A stretch of DNA of 64,000 bases from Bacteroidales bacterium (GTDB taxonomy: Bacteria > Bacteroidota > Bacteroidia > Bacteroidales > JACABE01): positions 60,319 to 124,318 of the forward strand of contig JAHEYQ010000003.1 in the NCBI GenBank assembly GCA_023251515.1, in the 5' to 3' direction. The position numbers and the translations under genes were made by a program. Positions 23,861-33,318 of the stretch are shown one piece after another. Numbering within the stretch: position 1 is the stretch's first letter; each line of letters begins with the position of its first letter. A model generated the notes under the pieces. It was not told where the DNA came from. It searched no databases and saw nothing but the letters and a program-made list of their open reading frames with translations.

Positions 23861-26800
23861 TTATTCAACCACAAAACGATATGAATTTATTTTATTATTG
23901 CTCTTAATATTTAAAATATAGATGCCTTTGCTGAAATCAGTTACATTTATCTGAATTTGATTATTTACAATACTCGACTGATATTGCATTTTTCCCAATA
24001 AATTGTAAATTTCAATTGATTTGGCTTTATTATCTGTAGCAGCTATTTTTAAATTCAATATATCCTTTGCTGGATTTGGATAAATAATTGCGGTTTCAGA
24101 TTCATTATCTTCAATTCCAACATCGTTTATTGTTTTAAAATTATTTGCTGCCGACCATACTGATATAGTGGAGTTGGCAATCGAACGTACACGCCAGTAA
24201 TAAATTGTATTATAACTCAGATTACTAAGTTGAGCTTCCGAATTTACAACTGTATAAACAGGCGAATTATTGAAACTTGCATCTGTATTGTACTGATATT
24301 CGTAATTTAAAGCATTAGTTGCATTATCCCAGTTGAGCAATACGCTTACCGGAATATTTACAGCATTATTAGCAGGGAAAGTTAATACAGGCGGATTCAG
24401 AACCATCATTGTGGTGAATGTCCATGCGTTCGACCAGTCGGAAACGGTAGTACCATCTATAGCTCTTACTCTCCAATAGTATTGTGTATTTGAATTCAGG
24501 TTGCTAATATCGTTTTGAGATATATTAACTGAGCCATTAATTGAAGGATTAAAGCTTGCATTAAGCGAATATTGATATTCGTAGGAAGTTGCATTCAAAA
24601 CATTTTCCCAATCTAAGGTAATATTCAAAGATGTATTAACTGTCATATTTGTTGGGCTTGTTAATAGAGGTGCCTGCAACAGTTGCATGGTAGTAAAACT
24701 CCATACATTCGACCATGCCGAATAATTAGTTCCGTTACTTGCTTTTACTCGCCAGTAATAAGTCGTATTTGGACTCAATCCGCTTATTTGTGCCTGCGAT
24801 TGTGTGGTATTAGCAGTATTGTAAATAGCAAATGTATTGCTTGTTGAATATTGATATTCGTATGACGTAGCATTACTTACATCATTCCAGTTAATGGTTA
24901 AATTAAGTGGTTGTGCAGTTGAATTATTTGTAGGTGATTGCAGTTGAGGAACATCAATGCTGATTTGTGTTGTAAAAACCCATACTGTTGACCACGGCGA
25001 ATATCCACTTCCGTTGTTTGCTCTTACCCGCCAATAGTAGATTGTTCCACCCATTAAAGAAGGTACCGATGCATTTAGTTGTGTGGTGTTTCCGGTTATT
25101 GAATTTGTAAAATTTGAATTAATATCAAGTTGATATTGATAAACCAAAGCCCCGCTAATGCTGTTCCATTGTAAATCAACCGGAATTGCAATGTTCTGAC
25201 TTCCACTGGCAGGCGACATCAGCACCGGACCATTTGCCATTTGATACAAAGTAGTAAAATTAAACGCCTGCGACCATACCGAAGTATCAGTTGTATGCAT
25301 AGCTTGTAGTCTCCAGTAATAAGTGGTTCCGTAACTCAAATTACTTAATGCCTTTTGAGTAGTTCCTGATGAAATAAATCCACTGATTGGATTGCCGAAT
25401 AAAGGATCTGTATCATATTGATAGCGATAAGAAGTAATTCCTGAAAATGTATTCCATACCAATGTCGGATTTAATGAAATTCCGGTAGCATTATTGGCTG
25501 GAGTAGATAATGTAACCATATTATTTATTGAAAAACTCCATATTGAGGACCATGCACTGGTATCTGTCTGATGACGAGCTCTTATTTTCCAATACCATGT
25601 TTTGCCAAATTGTAAATCGCTTAAAGTATAATCGGTATAAGATGATGTTACACTTCCGCTTCTTAACAATGGCGAATTGAATTGCATGGAAGTATCGCAT
25701 CTGAAGTCATAATTTGACGAACCGCTTATACCATACCAATCAATTGTAACATCTGTATTATTAAAACCGGTAGAGTTATTGCCTGGAGAATACAAAGTAA
25801 CTGTATTTACAGTTGTAAAACTCCAAACAGCAGACCATGCCGAAGTATCAGCAGAGTGAGCCGAACGCACTCTCCAGTAATATTTTGTATTAAACAACAA
25901 ATTGCCGACATTATAATCAGTATAACTTGAAGTGGTTACATATCTGGCAAATTTCGGTGAATTAAATCCGGCAGAAGTATCCACATCCAGTTGATAAGAA
26001 TTGGCACCTGTAATGCTGTACCAGTCCAGAGTAGTGCTTACATTCAGATTGGTAGAATTATTAGAAGGTGAATACAAAGTATTTGCTGAAGTTGTAGTAA
26101 AATTCCAAACTACAGACCATGAAGAGGTATCAGCAGCATGAGCCGAACGCACTCTCCAGTAATATTTGGTATTAAACAATAAATTGCCAACATTATAATC
26201 AGTATAACTTGAAGTGGTTACATATCTGGCAAATTTTGGTGAATTAAATCCGGCAGAAGTATCCACATCCAGTTGATAAGAATTGGCACCTGTAATGCTG
26301 TACCAGTCCAGAGTAGTGCTTACATTCAGATTGGTAGAATTATTAGAAGGTGAATACAAAGTATTTGCTGAAGTTGTAGTAAAATTCCAAACTGCAGACC
26401 ATGCAGAAGTATCACTGGCATGAGCAGACCGCACTCTCCAGTGATATTTTGTATTAAAAAGCAAATTACCGACATTATAATCAGTATAACTTGAAGTAGT
26501 TACATATCTGGCAAATTTTGGTGAATTAAAATTGGCAGATGTATCCACATCCAGTTGATAAGAATTGGCACCTGTAATGCTGTACCAGTCTAATGTAGTA
26601 CTAACGTTCAGATTGGTAGAATTATTAGAAGGGGAATACAAAGTATTTGCTGATGTAGTTGTAAAATTCCAAACTGCAGACCATGCAGAAGTATCACAAA
26701 CATGAGCAGACCGCACTCTCCAGTAATATTTTGTATTAAACAATAAATTGCCGACATTATAATCAGTATAACTTGAAGTTGTTGAATAACTTGCTTTTAA

Positions 26801-27271
26801 TGCCGAATTAAAACCTACAGCAGTATCAATTTCAATCTGATATGTATTTGAACCTGTAATACTATACCAGTTCAAAGTAGTGCTTACATTCAGATTTGTA
26901 GAATTATTGGAAGGGGAATACAATGAATTTGCAGCCGTTGTTGTAAAATTCCATGCATTCGACCATAATGACGAATCAGATGCACTTTTAGCTCTTATTT
27001 GCCAGTAATAAGTAGTTGAATATTTTAAATTTCCAACGGTATAATTCGTTTGACTACTGTTATAAATTGCTGCATTACTGAAAGCCGGATTATTTGCAAT
27101 TTTCAGTTCGTATGAAGTTGCAACAGTGGAACTATACCAATTAAATGAGACTGAAGCCGAAATTGAGGTTGAATTGTTTGATGGAGAATAATTAGATGGG
27201 GTAGGCAATACTGCATAAGTAAGCTTAATAAATATTGAAGAGATTACTAACAGAAAAACTATTTTTTTCAT
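23861..27271 (-). CDS. Giant FN3-repeat surface protein with T9SS sorting tail
   Basis: The 1,136-residue product has a signal peptide (KKIVFLLVISSIFIKLTYA), about eleven tandem fibronectin-III-like modules of 85-95 residues, and a type A T9SS C-terminal sorting domain (YPNPAKDILNLKI, then IEIYNLLGKMQYQSS and GIYILNIKS). Each module shows the signature YSPSNNSTNLN, LDWYSITGANSYQLDVDTS, then TKYYWRVRSAH and SAVWNFTT. Modules 2-5 are nearly identical, with a DNA period of exactly 282 bp (25867, 26149, 26431, 26713). No catalytic domain is visible. It is presumably exported through T9SS and anchored at or released from the surface, as an adhesin or stalk. Confidence 0.9.
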   Translation of the reverse strand: MKKIVFLLVISSIFIKLTYAVLPTPSNYSPSNNSTSISASVSFNWYSSTVATSYELKIANNPAFSNAAIYNSSQTNYTVGNLKYSTTYYWQIRAKSASDSSLWSNAWNFTTTAANSLYSPSNNSTNLNVSTTLNWYSITGSNTYQIEIDTAVGFNSALKASYSTTSSYTDYNVGNLLFNTKYYWRVRSAHVCDTSAWSAVWNFTTTSANTLYSPSNNSTNLNVSTTLDWYSITGANSYQLDVDTSANFNSPKFARYVTTSSYTDYNVGNLLFNTKYHWRVRSAHASDTSAWSAVWNFTTTSANTLYSPSNNSTNLNVSTTLDWYSITGANSYQLDVDTSAGFNSPKFARYVTTSSYTDYNVGNLLFNTKYYWRVRSAHAADTSSWSVVWNFTTTSANTLYSPSNNSTNLNVSTTLDWYSITGANSYQLDVDTSAGFNSPKFARYVTTSSYTDYNVGNLLFNTKYYWRVRSAHSADTSAWSAVWSFTTVNTVTLYSPGNNSTGFNNTDVTIDWYGISGSSNYDFRCDTSMQFNSPLLRSGSVTSSYTDYTLSDLQFGKTWYWKIRARHQTDTSAWSSIWSFSINNMVTLSTPANNATGISLNPTLVWNTFSGITSYRYQYDTDPLFGNPISGFISSGTTQKALSNLSYGTTYYWRLQAMHTTDTSVWSQAFNFTTLYQMANGPVLMSPASGSQNIAIPVDLQWNSISGALVYQYQLDINSNFTNSITGNTTQLNASVPSLMGGTIYYWRVRANNGSGYSPWSTVWVFTTQISIDVPQLQSPTNNSTAQPLNLTINWNDVSNATSYEYQYSTSNTFAIYNTANTTQSQAQISGLSPNTTYYWRVKASNGTNYSAWSNVWSFTTMQLLQAPLLTSPTNMTVNTSLNITLDWENVLNATSYEYQYSLNASFNPSINGSVNISQNDISNLNSNTQYYWRVRAIDGTTVSDWSNAWTFTTMMVLNPPVLTFPANNAVNIPVSVLLNWDNATNALNYEYQYNTDASFNNSPVYTVVNSEAQLSNLSYNTIYYWRVRSIANSTISVWSAANNFKTINDVGIEDNESETAIIYPNPAKDILNLKIAATDNKAKSIEIYNLLGKMQYQSSIVNNQIQINVTDFSKGIYILNIKSNNKINSYRFVVE
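25840..26967. repeat. Near-identical 282-bp tandem repeats inside the FN3 gene
   Basis: The landmark GCACTCTCCAG starts at 25867, 26149, 26431 and 26713, each exactly 282 bp (94 codons) apart, and the surrounding sequence is nearly identical in the copies. The similarity at silent sites points to recent duplication or gene conversion. Boundaries are approximate. Confidence 0.85.
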
Positions 27272-27480
27272 AATATTCGATTAAAATTTATTAATATGAT
27301 TTTAAAATGTTTTACAAATTTCTTGCCAAAAATACTAAAAAATGCAATAAAGTAGAATTGAACATTAATTCTTTAATTGAAATAATCTTTGAATTAACAT
27401 AAGAAAATAAAAATAAACCATCATGCAATTAATCTTAATTGCTGAAAAACATGGTTTTATCTTTGAAATAAAATATTGGA

Positions 27481-27502
27481 AAAAATCTTTTAAAAGATTT
27501 TT
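27481..27502. promoter_or_regulatory. 22-bp perfect palindrome upstream of the carboxyltransferase gene
   Basis: The sequence 27481-27502 equals its own reverse complement, with central TCTTTTAAAAGA. It ends 19 nt before the -7 box at 27522-27529, so it covers the -33 position. It could be an operator for a dimeric regulator or a hairpin. The 302-nt gap 27272-27573 holds this, the -7 box and another TATCTTTG at 27458-27465. Confidence 0.5.
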
Positions 27503-27521
27503 ATCATAATAATATTAGTTA

Positions 27522-27529
27522 TAAATTTG
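27522..27529 (+). promoter_or_regulatory. -7 box TAAATTTG for the carboxyltransferase gene
   Basis: It is a TAnnTTTG match 44 nt upstream of the start at 27574. The -33 position falls in the 27481-27502 palindrome. Confidence 0.45.
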
Positions 27530-27573
27530 CAAAAGAAAATCACATTTTTATAAGAAAAAACAGACCAAATATT

Positions 27574-29301
27574 ATGACAAAAAAGCTATTAATAAGAGAT
27601 TTAACCCTGCGTGATGGTCAGCAATCTTTATTTGCTACCCGAATGACACAGGATCAGGTTGATAGAGTATTGCCTTTATTCAAAGAAGCCGGTTTTTATG
27701 CAATGGAAGTATGGGGCGGAGCCGTTCCCGATTCAATAATGCGTTATTTAAATGAAAATCCATGGGACAGATTGGAAAAAATCAAAGCTGTAATTGGCGA
27801 TACTTCCAAATTAACTGCCCTTTCACGTGGTCGTAATTTATTTGGTTACAATCCTTACCCCGAAGAAGTTATTGAAGGCTTTAATAAGTTTGCAGTTAAG
27901 TCAGGAATTGATATCATGCGTATTTTTGATGCATTAAATGATGTAAATAATATTAAATCAACCATCAATTATGTAAAGAAAAACGGTGGAATAGCCGATT
28001 GCACAATATGTTATACTGTTGATCCCAAATTTACATCTAAGCAAAAAATAAATGCACTATTACATTTCAAAACTTTACCTCACGATATTTTTACAATAGA
28101 TTATTTTGTAAAAAAAGCAAAACAATTAGAAGAAATGGGTGCCGATATGATATCGGTAAAAGATATGGCTGGATTAATTCCACCTAACAAATCGGGTGAA
28201 TTAATTTCACGTCTAAAAAAAGAACTAAGTATCCCAATCGATTTTCATACACATTGTACTCCGGGTTATGGTTTAGCTGCTGTATTGATGGCTATTGTAA
28301 ATGGTGTTGATATTGTTGATACTTCGATACTGAATTTTGCTGGTGGTCCGGCTGCACCTGCTTTTGAAATTATTCAGTTGTTTGCCAATAAACTTGGATT
28401 AGATACTGGCGTTAATTTAGATGCTGTTGTAAAAATAAATAAAGAATTAAAGAAAATCCGTTTGGAATTAGCCGATTACGATTCGTACCAGCTATTCCCT
28501 ATCGAATTTGATATTACCAGAGACAAGCTTCCAAAAGAAGTTGACACTATGTTAGAAATGGCTATTGCTTTTGCCAAATCAAGAAAAGAAGCCGAATTAC
28601 TGGATGTTACTCAGAAAATTGAGAAATACTTCAATTTCCCGGGACCAGATGAAATGGTTAAAAATGCCGAAATTCCCGGCGGAATGTACACCAATATGCT
28701 GGCACAATTAAAACAGTTAAAACTTGATCATTTGTTGCCCAAGGTATTGGAAACCGTTCCCATGGTTCGTGTAGCAGCAGGTTGTCCTCCATTGGTTACA
28801 CCTACCAGCCAGATTGTGGGTGTGCAGGCTGTAAACTGTGTAATTGACGAAAACAAGAGTTTACCTCCTTATACTACCAAATCTATTCAGTTTGTTAACC
28901 TTGTTAAAGGTAATTATGGCAAAACTCCATTACCAATCGATCCTGAATTCAGAATGAAAGTAGCCGGTGTTAAAACCGAAATGGATTATGATACTAAAAA
29001 TTATAAAAAACAGGAAAATTCTGTGTTTCCCGAGTACGGCGATTTAAAACTGGCAGAAAATGAAAAAGATGCATTGCTTTTAGAATTGTTTCCTTCGGTA
29101 GCCCGCGATTTTTTAAAGAAAAGAGTTGAACAAAAATACTTAAATGATATTTATGCTATAGAAGAAGAGAAGCAAAGAAAGCTAGATGAAGAAAAAGCAA
29201 AGTATGCTGCTCTTTCTCCGGAGGAAAAAGAACTTCGTTTGCATTACGGATTATACAATTACAAATGGTCGAGCGAAAGCGTTGACAATTATTTAGAATA
29301 A
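27574..29301 (+). CDS. Pyruvate/oxaloacetate carboxyltransferase subunit (5S / PycB / OadA type)
   Basis: The 575-residue protein starts with the DRE-TIM carboxyltransferase signature RDLTLRDGQQSLFATRM and continues with VWGGAVPD, MRIFDALNDVNN, ISVKDMAGLIPP and the metal-binding HTHCTPGYG (about residue 225), then PAAPAFE. The C-terminal PYC_OADA conserved domain follows (AGCPPLVTPTSQIVGVQA, YGKTPLP), but there is no biotinyl AMKM motif, so biotin must be on another polypeptide. It could serve pyruvate carboxylase, oxaloacetate decarboxylase or methylmalonyl-CoA carboxytransferase; no partner gene is in the window. The UbiA-like gene starts 3 nt after the stop. Confidence 0.92.
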   Translation: MTKKLLIRDLTLRDGQQSLFATRMTQDQVDRVLPLFKEAGFYAMEVWGGAVPDSIMRYLNENPWDRLEKIKAVIGDTSKLTALSRGRNLFGYNPYPEEVIEGFNKFAVKSGIDIMRIFDALNDVNNIKSTINYVKKNGGIADCTICYTVDPKFTSKQKINALLHFKTLPHDIFTIDYFVKKAKQLEEMGADMISVKDMAGLIPPNKSGELISRLKKELSIPIDFHTHCTPGYGLAAVLMAIVNGVDIVDTSILNFAGGPAAPAFEIIQLFANKLGLDTGVNLDAVVKINKELKKIRLELADYDSYQLFPIEFDITRDKLPKEVDTMLEMAIAFAKSRKEAELLDVTQKIEKYFNFPGPDEMVKNAEIPGGMYTNMLAQLKQLKLDHLLPKVLETVPMVRVAAGCPPLVTPTSQIVGVQAVNCVIDENKSLPPYTTKSIQFVNLVKGNYGKTPLPIDPEFRMKVAGVKTEMDYDTKNYKKQENSVFPEYGDLKLAENEKDALLLELFPSVARDFLKKRVEQKYLNDIYAIEEEKQRKLDEEKAKYAALSPEEKELRLHYGLYNYKWSSESVDNYLE

Positions 29302-29304
29302 ATA

Positions 29305-30168
29305 GTGAAAGAAACAATCGCAAAATACCTGTCGTTAGTAAAATTTGCTCATACCATATTTGCAATGCCCTTTGCTTTGGCAGGTTTTTTTATTGCTGTA
29401 AATCAAATACAGGAATTTAATTGGTATTTATTGATATTGGTAGTGTTATGTATGGTGTTTGCACGCAATGCAGCCATGGGTTTCAATCGCTATATCGACA
29501 GAGAATTTGATGCAGCCAATAAGCGTACTGCGGTAAGAGAAATTCCGGCAGGGAAAATCAAACCATTAAGAGCTTTGGTATTTGTTATAATCAATTCCGT
29601 TTTGTTTGTACTAACAACCTATTTTTTAAATGAAAACAAGCTGGCATTTTACCTTTCGCCAGTTGCCTTAATCGTAATTTTGGGTTATAGTTTGTGCAAA
29701 AGATTTACTTCATTAAGTCATATTGTATTGGGACTTGGGCTGGCTTTGGCTCCTATTGGTGCATATATTGCCGTTTGCGGAAAGTTTGATGTGGTGCCGG
29801 TTTTGATGTCGATTATGGTGTTGTTTTGGGTAAGTGGTTTCGATATTATTTATGCTTTACAGGATATTGATTTCGACAAATCGCAGAAATTAAAGTCAAT
29901 ACCATCGTGGTTAGGCATTAAAAATTCATTAATTTTTTCGTTTGTATTACATTTATTCAGTTTAGTACTGGTAATGCTAATCGGTTTTTCTGCCGATTGG
30001 GGTGTTTTATATTGGATTGGCGGAGGTGTTTTTTCGGTATTACTTATTTATCAGCACTTAATAGTAAAAGCCAATGATTTAAGCCGTATTAATCTGGCGT
30101 TTTTTACCACCAACGGAATAGCCAGCCTTATTTATGGATTGTTTTGTGTTTTGGATATTTTGTTTTAG
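29305..30168 (+). CDS. UbiA-family prenyltransferase
   Basis: The 287-residue integral membrane protein has about eight or nine helices and the first Asp-rich motif as N61-R-Y-I-D65-R-E-F-D69, followed by KRTAVREIPAGKI, and the second as DIIYALQDIDFDK. These bind the prenyl diphosphate through magnesium in 4-hydroxybenzoate and related prenyltransferases. In a menaquinone-using Bacteroidota it likely belongs to a futalosine or menaquinone route, which is inference. The start is GTG 29305; the next ATG would remove the conserved KFAHTIFAMPFALAG helix. It is 3 nt behind the carboxyltransferase gene and followed by a terminator. Confidence 0.9.
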   Translation: MKETIAKYLSLVKFAHTIFAMPFALAGFFIAVNQIQEFNWYLLILVVLCMVFARNAAMGFNRYIDREFDAANKRTAVREIPAGKIKPLRALVFVIINSVLFVLTTYFLNENKLAFYLSPVALIVILGYSLCKRFTSLSHIVLGLGLALAPIGAYIAVCGKFDVVPVLMSIMVLFWVSGFDIIYALQDIDFDKSQKLKSIPSWLGIKNSLIFSFVLHLFSLVLVMLIGFSADWGVLYWIGGGVFSVLLIYQHLIVKANDLSRINLAFFTTNGIASLIYGLFCVLDILF

Positions 30169-30210
30169 AATACTCAGATAAAAAAGTACGTATAAGTACA
30201 ATAAATATCA

Positions 30211-30247
30211 AACCCCTGGATGCCTTAGTATCCAAGGGTTTTTTTTA
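30211..30247 (+). terminator. Terminator after the UbiA-like gene
   Basis: AACCC-C-TGGAT (30211-30221) pairs with ATCCA-A-GGGTT (30230-30240), one mismatch, followed by eight or more T. Confidence 0.82.
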
Positions 30248-30276
30248 TGAAATATAGCTTTGATATTATAACTATG

Positions 30277-30545
30277 GCAAAAGGAACTCCTTTTACACAA
30301 GTCTGAATGTATGACCAAGGCAAAAGGAACTCCTTTTACACTAGTCCGAATGTTTGACTAAAGCAAAAGGAAGTCCTTTTACACTAGTCTGAATGTATGA
30401 CTAAGGCAAAAAGAACTCCTTTTACACTAGTCCGAATGTTTGACTAAGGCAAAAGGAACTCCTTTTATGCTAGTATGATTGTTTGACCAAAGCAAAAGGA
30501 AGTCTTTTTCCACAAGTATGAATGTTTGACTAAGGCAAAAGGATT
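30277..30545. repeat. Tandem array of 43-bp repeats, six copies plus a partial
   Basis: GCAAAAGG-type unit starts lie at 30277, 30320, 30363, 30406, 30449, 30492 and 30535, exactly 43 bp apart. Each unit contains AAAAGGAACTCCTTTT, a 6-bp stem with a 4-nt loop, and most also have TAGTC/GACTA pairing around CGAATGTTT. The period is not a multiple of 3, so it is not coding. The array lies between converging genes (30168 and 30817). Confidence 0.9.
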
Positions 30546-30640
30546 TACAAAAGTGCAGTGCTGATGCTTTTTGGACAGTTTTGTACAAAATATTGGAGGA
30601 AGATAGTAGTAGAAGGTTTATAAAACAGTAACCTAAACTC

Positions 30641-30688
30641 AAAGAAAAAGGCAATATCAGAGGGCAGCAGGGGCTGGTGGTGGAGTAA
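30641..30688 (+). pseudogene. T9SS sorting-tail relic (second copy)
   Basis: These 48 bases read KEKGNIRGQQGLVVE and a stop, 46/48 identical to the end of the relic at 5772-5819. No gene body precedes it. It is followed at once by a terminator hairpin. Confidence 0.7.
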
Positions 30689-30702
30689 AAGAGATATTTC
30701 AC

Positions 30703-30747
30703 AATAAAAAATACCGCAATATTATAAGTACGGCGGTATTTTTTATT
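30703..30747. terminator. Bidirectional terminator, 15-bp perfect stem
   Basis: Positions 30703-30717 and 30733-30747 are exact reverse complements ending in TTTTTTATT on either strand. It serves rseP on the minus strand and any plus-strand read-through. The gap 30169-30816 is made of two terminators, the 43-bp array and the relic. Confidence 0.82.
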
Positions 30748-30816
30748 ATAAATTCCCGAATTTGTTTCGCTCAATTTCAGACTTTGGTTACTGAGCTTAG
30801 CGAAATATCTGTTTTC

Positions 30817-32133
30817 TTATTTAAACATCTTCAGAATATCGTTTCCATTTGCAAATATCAGCAATCCAAACAGCAATACCATACCTGCAATTTGTGCATA
30901 TTCCATAAATTTTTCGCTGGGTTTGCGTCCGCTTACAATTTCATATATCAAAAACAATACATGACCACCATCCAATGCCGGAATAGGTAGTATATTCATA
31001 AATGCAAGTATTACCGATAATAATGCAGTCATATTCCAAAATTGCTCCCAATCCCATGATTTAGGGAATAAACCACCGATAGCACCAAAGCCACCGATTT
31101 GTTTTGCACCTTCTTTGGTGAAAACAAGTTTCAATTGCTTTACATAATTGCTTAATGTTTCAACACCCAAACTAATTCCGGCAGGAATAGATTCAAAAAA
31201 GCCATATTCAACCTTGTTAATCTTAAAGTATTCAGTAGGATCCTTCGGATACACACCCATTTTACCGTCTTCGGTAAGGGTAAGTTTTGCTTTGTTAGCA
31301 ATATTATTTCGCAAATAAGTAACCTCAATTTCTTTTCCTTTAAGTTTTTCAACTATTTCAATATAATCGTTGTAAAAAGGAGTAGTATCATTATTGATTT
31401 TTACAATCTGATCACCTTCAATAAGTCCGGCTTTTTCGGCAGGATTTCCTTTTTCAAGTTTAAAAATTACAAAAGGGAAACGAGGATCAGCAAATGATTT
31501 TGATTTGGCAACCAATAATTGTTTTGTGAAATCTTTTGGCATTGCAATATCAATAGTTTCGCCATTACGATTAACTTTAACCGATTTTGCACCATCTATC
31601 AATACTTTTTTTGTGATATCGTTTATTTTTTCAACTTCCTGGTTATCTATCGTTAAAATTTTATCACCGTTCTGAAATCCTGCTTTTTTTGCAACTTCAT
31701 TAAACTGAAAGCCATAAGTAACATTTTTTACAGGCAGGTATTCCTTTCCCCATGCAAATAAAATCATTGAATAAATGAAAAGTGCCAGCAGGAAATTTAC
31801 CAAAACGCCGCCAATCATTATCAATAATCGTTGCCATGCCGGCTTCGACCTGAATTCCCATGGCTGAGGTGGTTGTTTCATTGCTTCTTTATCCATTGAT
31901 TCGTCAATCATACCAGATATTTTTACATATCCGCCCAAAGGAAGCCAACCTATACCATACTCTGTATCACCTTTTTTGAATTTAAAAAGAGAGAACCATG
32001 GATCGAAAAAAAGATAAAATTTTTCTACTCTGGTTTTAAATAATTTAGCGAAACCAAAGTGTCCTGCTTCATGAAGCAAAACCAATATTGATAAACTTAA
32101 AATCAAGCCCAATGCTTGCGTTAATATTCCCAT
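30817..32133 (-). CDS. rseP: Site-2 zinc metalloprotease RseP
   Basis: The 438-residue intramembrane protease shows HEAGH at residues 21-25, two PDZ domains (about 125-200 and 205-285; NPAEKAGLIEGDQIVKIN is the second), and the third zinc-ligand motif PALDGGHV near 380. Four membrane segments frame these. RseP cleaves anti-sigma factors and residual signal peptides within the membrane. It is last in the minus-strand operon M23 peptidase - dxr - rseP, with a 21-nt gap after dxr, and ends before a strong terminator. The dxr-rseP pairing is conserved in many bacteria. Confidence 0.95.
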   Translation of the reverse strand: MGILTQALGLILSLSILVLLHEAGHFGFAKLFKTRVEKFYLFFDPWFSLFKFKKGDTEYGIGWLPLGGYVKISGMIDESMDKEAMKQPPQPWEFRSKPAWQRLLIMIGGVLVNFLLALFIYSMILFAWGKEYLPVKNVTYGFQFNEVAKKAGFQNGDKILTIDNQEVEKINDITKKVLIDGAKSVKVNRNGETIDIAMPKDFTKQLLVAKSKSFADPRFPFVIFKLEKGNPAEKAGLIEGDQIVKINNDTTPFYNDYIEIVEKLKGKEIEVTYLRNNIANKAKLTLTEDGKMGVYPKDPTEYFKINKVEYGFFESIPAGISLGVETLSNYVKQLKLVFTKEGAKQIGGFGAIGGLFPKSWDWEQFWNMTALLSVILAFMNILPIPALDGGHVLFLIYEIVSGRKPSEKFMEYAQIAGMVLLFGLLIFANGNDILKMFK

Positions 32134-32154
32134 AAATATGTATTTTGTCGTATT

Positions 32155-33306
32155 TTATTTGATTAATTCTTTGGCAAATATACGTGTTATTTTGTCAGTT
32201 TGTATATAATCGTCCAAAGACGGATTTTCAATGTAATCCATTTTTTGTAAACAATTTTCTATCACATCATTCATTTCGAGAAATCCGATTTTGTCCTGCA
32301 AAAATGCAGCTACAACTATTTCGTTTGCAGCATTTAAAACACAAGGCATATTGCCTTTTCTGTTCATCGCTTCGTAAGCAAGCCCCAAACCTTTAAAAAC
32401 CTCCATATCAGGTTTTTCAAAACTCAGTTGTGGATAATTTGTAAAGTTAAATCTCTCAAAATTTGTTTTTAATCTGTTGGGATATGTAAAAGCATATTGA
32501 ATAGGCAATTTCATATCGGGCAGACCCATTTGGGCTTTTAAAGACCCATCCTGAAATTGAACCAACGAATGTACTATTGATTGAGGATGAATAATTACAT
32601 CTATTTGTTCGGGTTTTAAACCAAATAACCATTTTGCTTCAATCACTTCCAGTCCTTTGTTAATGAGAGTGGCAGAATCGATGGTGATTTTTTTGCCCAT
32701 TTCCCAATTCGGATGTTTTAAAGCATCTTCTTTCCTCACTGTCGATAAAAAATTTCTATCTTTTCCTCTAAAAGGTCCACCTGAGGCTGTCAGATAAATT
32801 TTTTCAACCGGATTGTGAAATTCACCAGCAAGGCATTGGAATATAGCAGAATGTTCAGAGTCAACGGGTAAAATATTTACAGCATTTTCGTTAGCCAGTT
32901 TGTTTACCAACTGACCTGCAACAACCATGGTTTCTTTGTTTGCCAGAGCAATTTGTTTCTTTGCTTCTATGGCTTTTAAAGTTGATTTTAAACCGGCAAA
33001 ACCCACAATAGCAGCCAACACCATATCCACTTCATCCGATTCAACAATCTGATTTATGGATTCTTCGCCTGCAAAAACTTTGATATCATAAGAAGACAAA
33101 GCATTTTTTACTTTATCATATAATTTCTCTACCCCAATTACAACCGCATTTGGTTGAAATTCAATAGCCTGTTGTATCAGTAAATCAGCATTACAATGAG
33201 CAGTGAGAATTTCGGCTTGTAAATATTCAGGTTGCGATTTAATAACTTCCAATGCCTGAGTTCCAATAGAACCTGTAGAACCTAAAACCGCTATGCGTTT
33301 TTTCAT
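32155..33306 (-). CDS. dxr: 1-deoxy-D-xylulose 5-phosphate reductoisomerase
   Basis: The 383-residue enzyme catalyses the NADPH-dependent second step of the MEP isoprenoid pathway. The nucleotide loop GSTGSIGTQALEV is at residue 8, ALANKET near 122, the metal/substrate segment DSEHSAIFQCL near 147, ASGGPFRG near 173, and the flexible loop LKHPNWEMGKKITIDSATLINKGLEVIEA follows. All catalytic motifs are intact and the length is standard. It is flanked by rseP (21 nt downstream) and the M23 peptidase gene (12 nt upstream). Confidence 0.97.
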   Translation of the reverse strand: MKKRIAVLGSTGSIGTQALEVIKSQPEYLQAEILTAHCNADLLIQQAIEFQPNAVVIGVEKLYDKVKNALSSYDIKVFAGEESINQIVESDEVDMVLAAIVGFAGLKSTLKAIEAKKQIALANKETMVVAGQLVNKLANENAVNILPVDSEHSAIFQCLAGEFHNPVEKIYLTASGGPFRGKDRNFLSTVRKEDALKHPNWEMGKKITIDSATLINKGLEVIEAKWLFGLKPEQIDVIIHPQSIVHSLVQFQDGSLKAQMGLPDMKLPIQYAFTYPNRLKTNFERFNFTNYPQLSFEKPDMEVFKGLGLAYEAMNRKGNMPCVLNAANEIVVAAFLQDKIGFLEMNDVIENCLQKMDYIENPSLDDYIQTDKITRIFAKELIK

Positions 33307-33318
33307 CAGTAAATAGAG

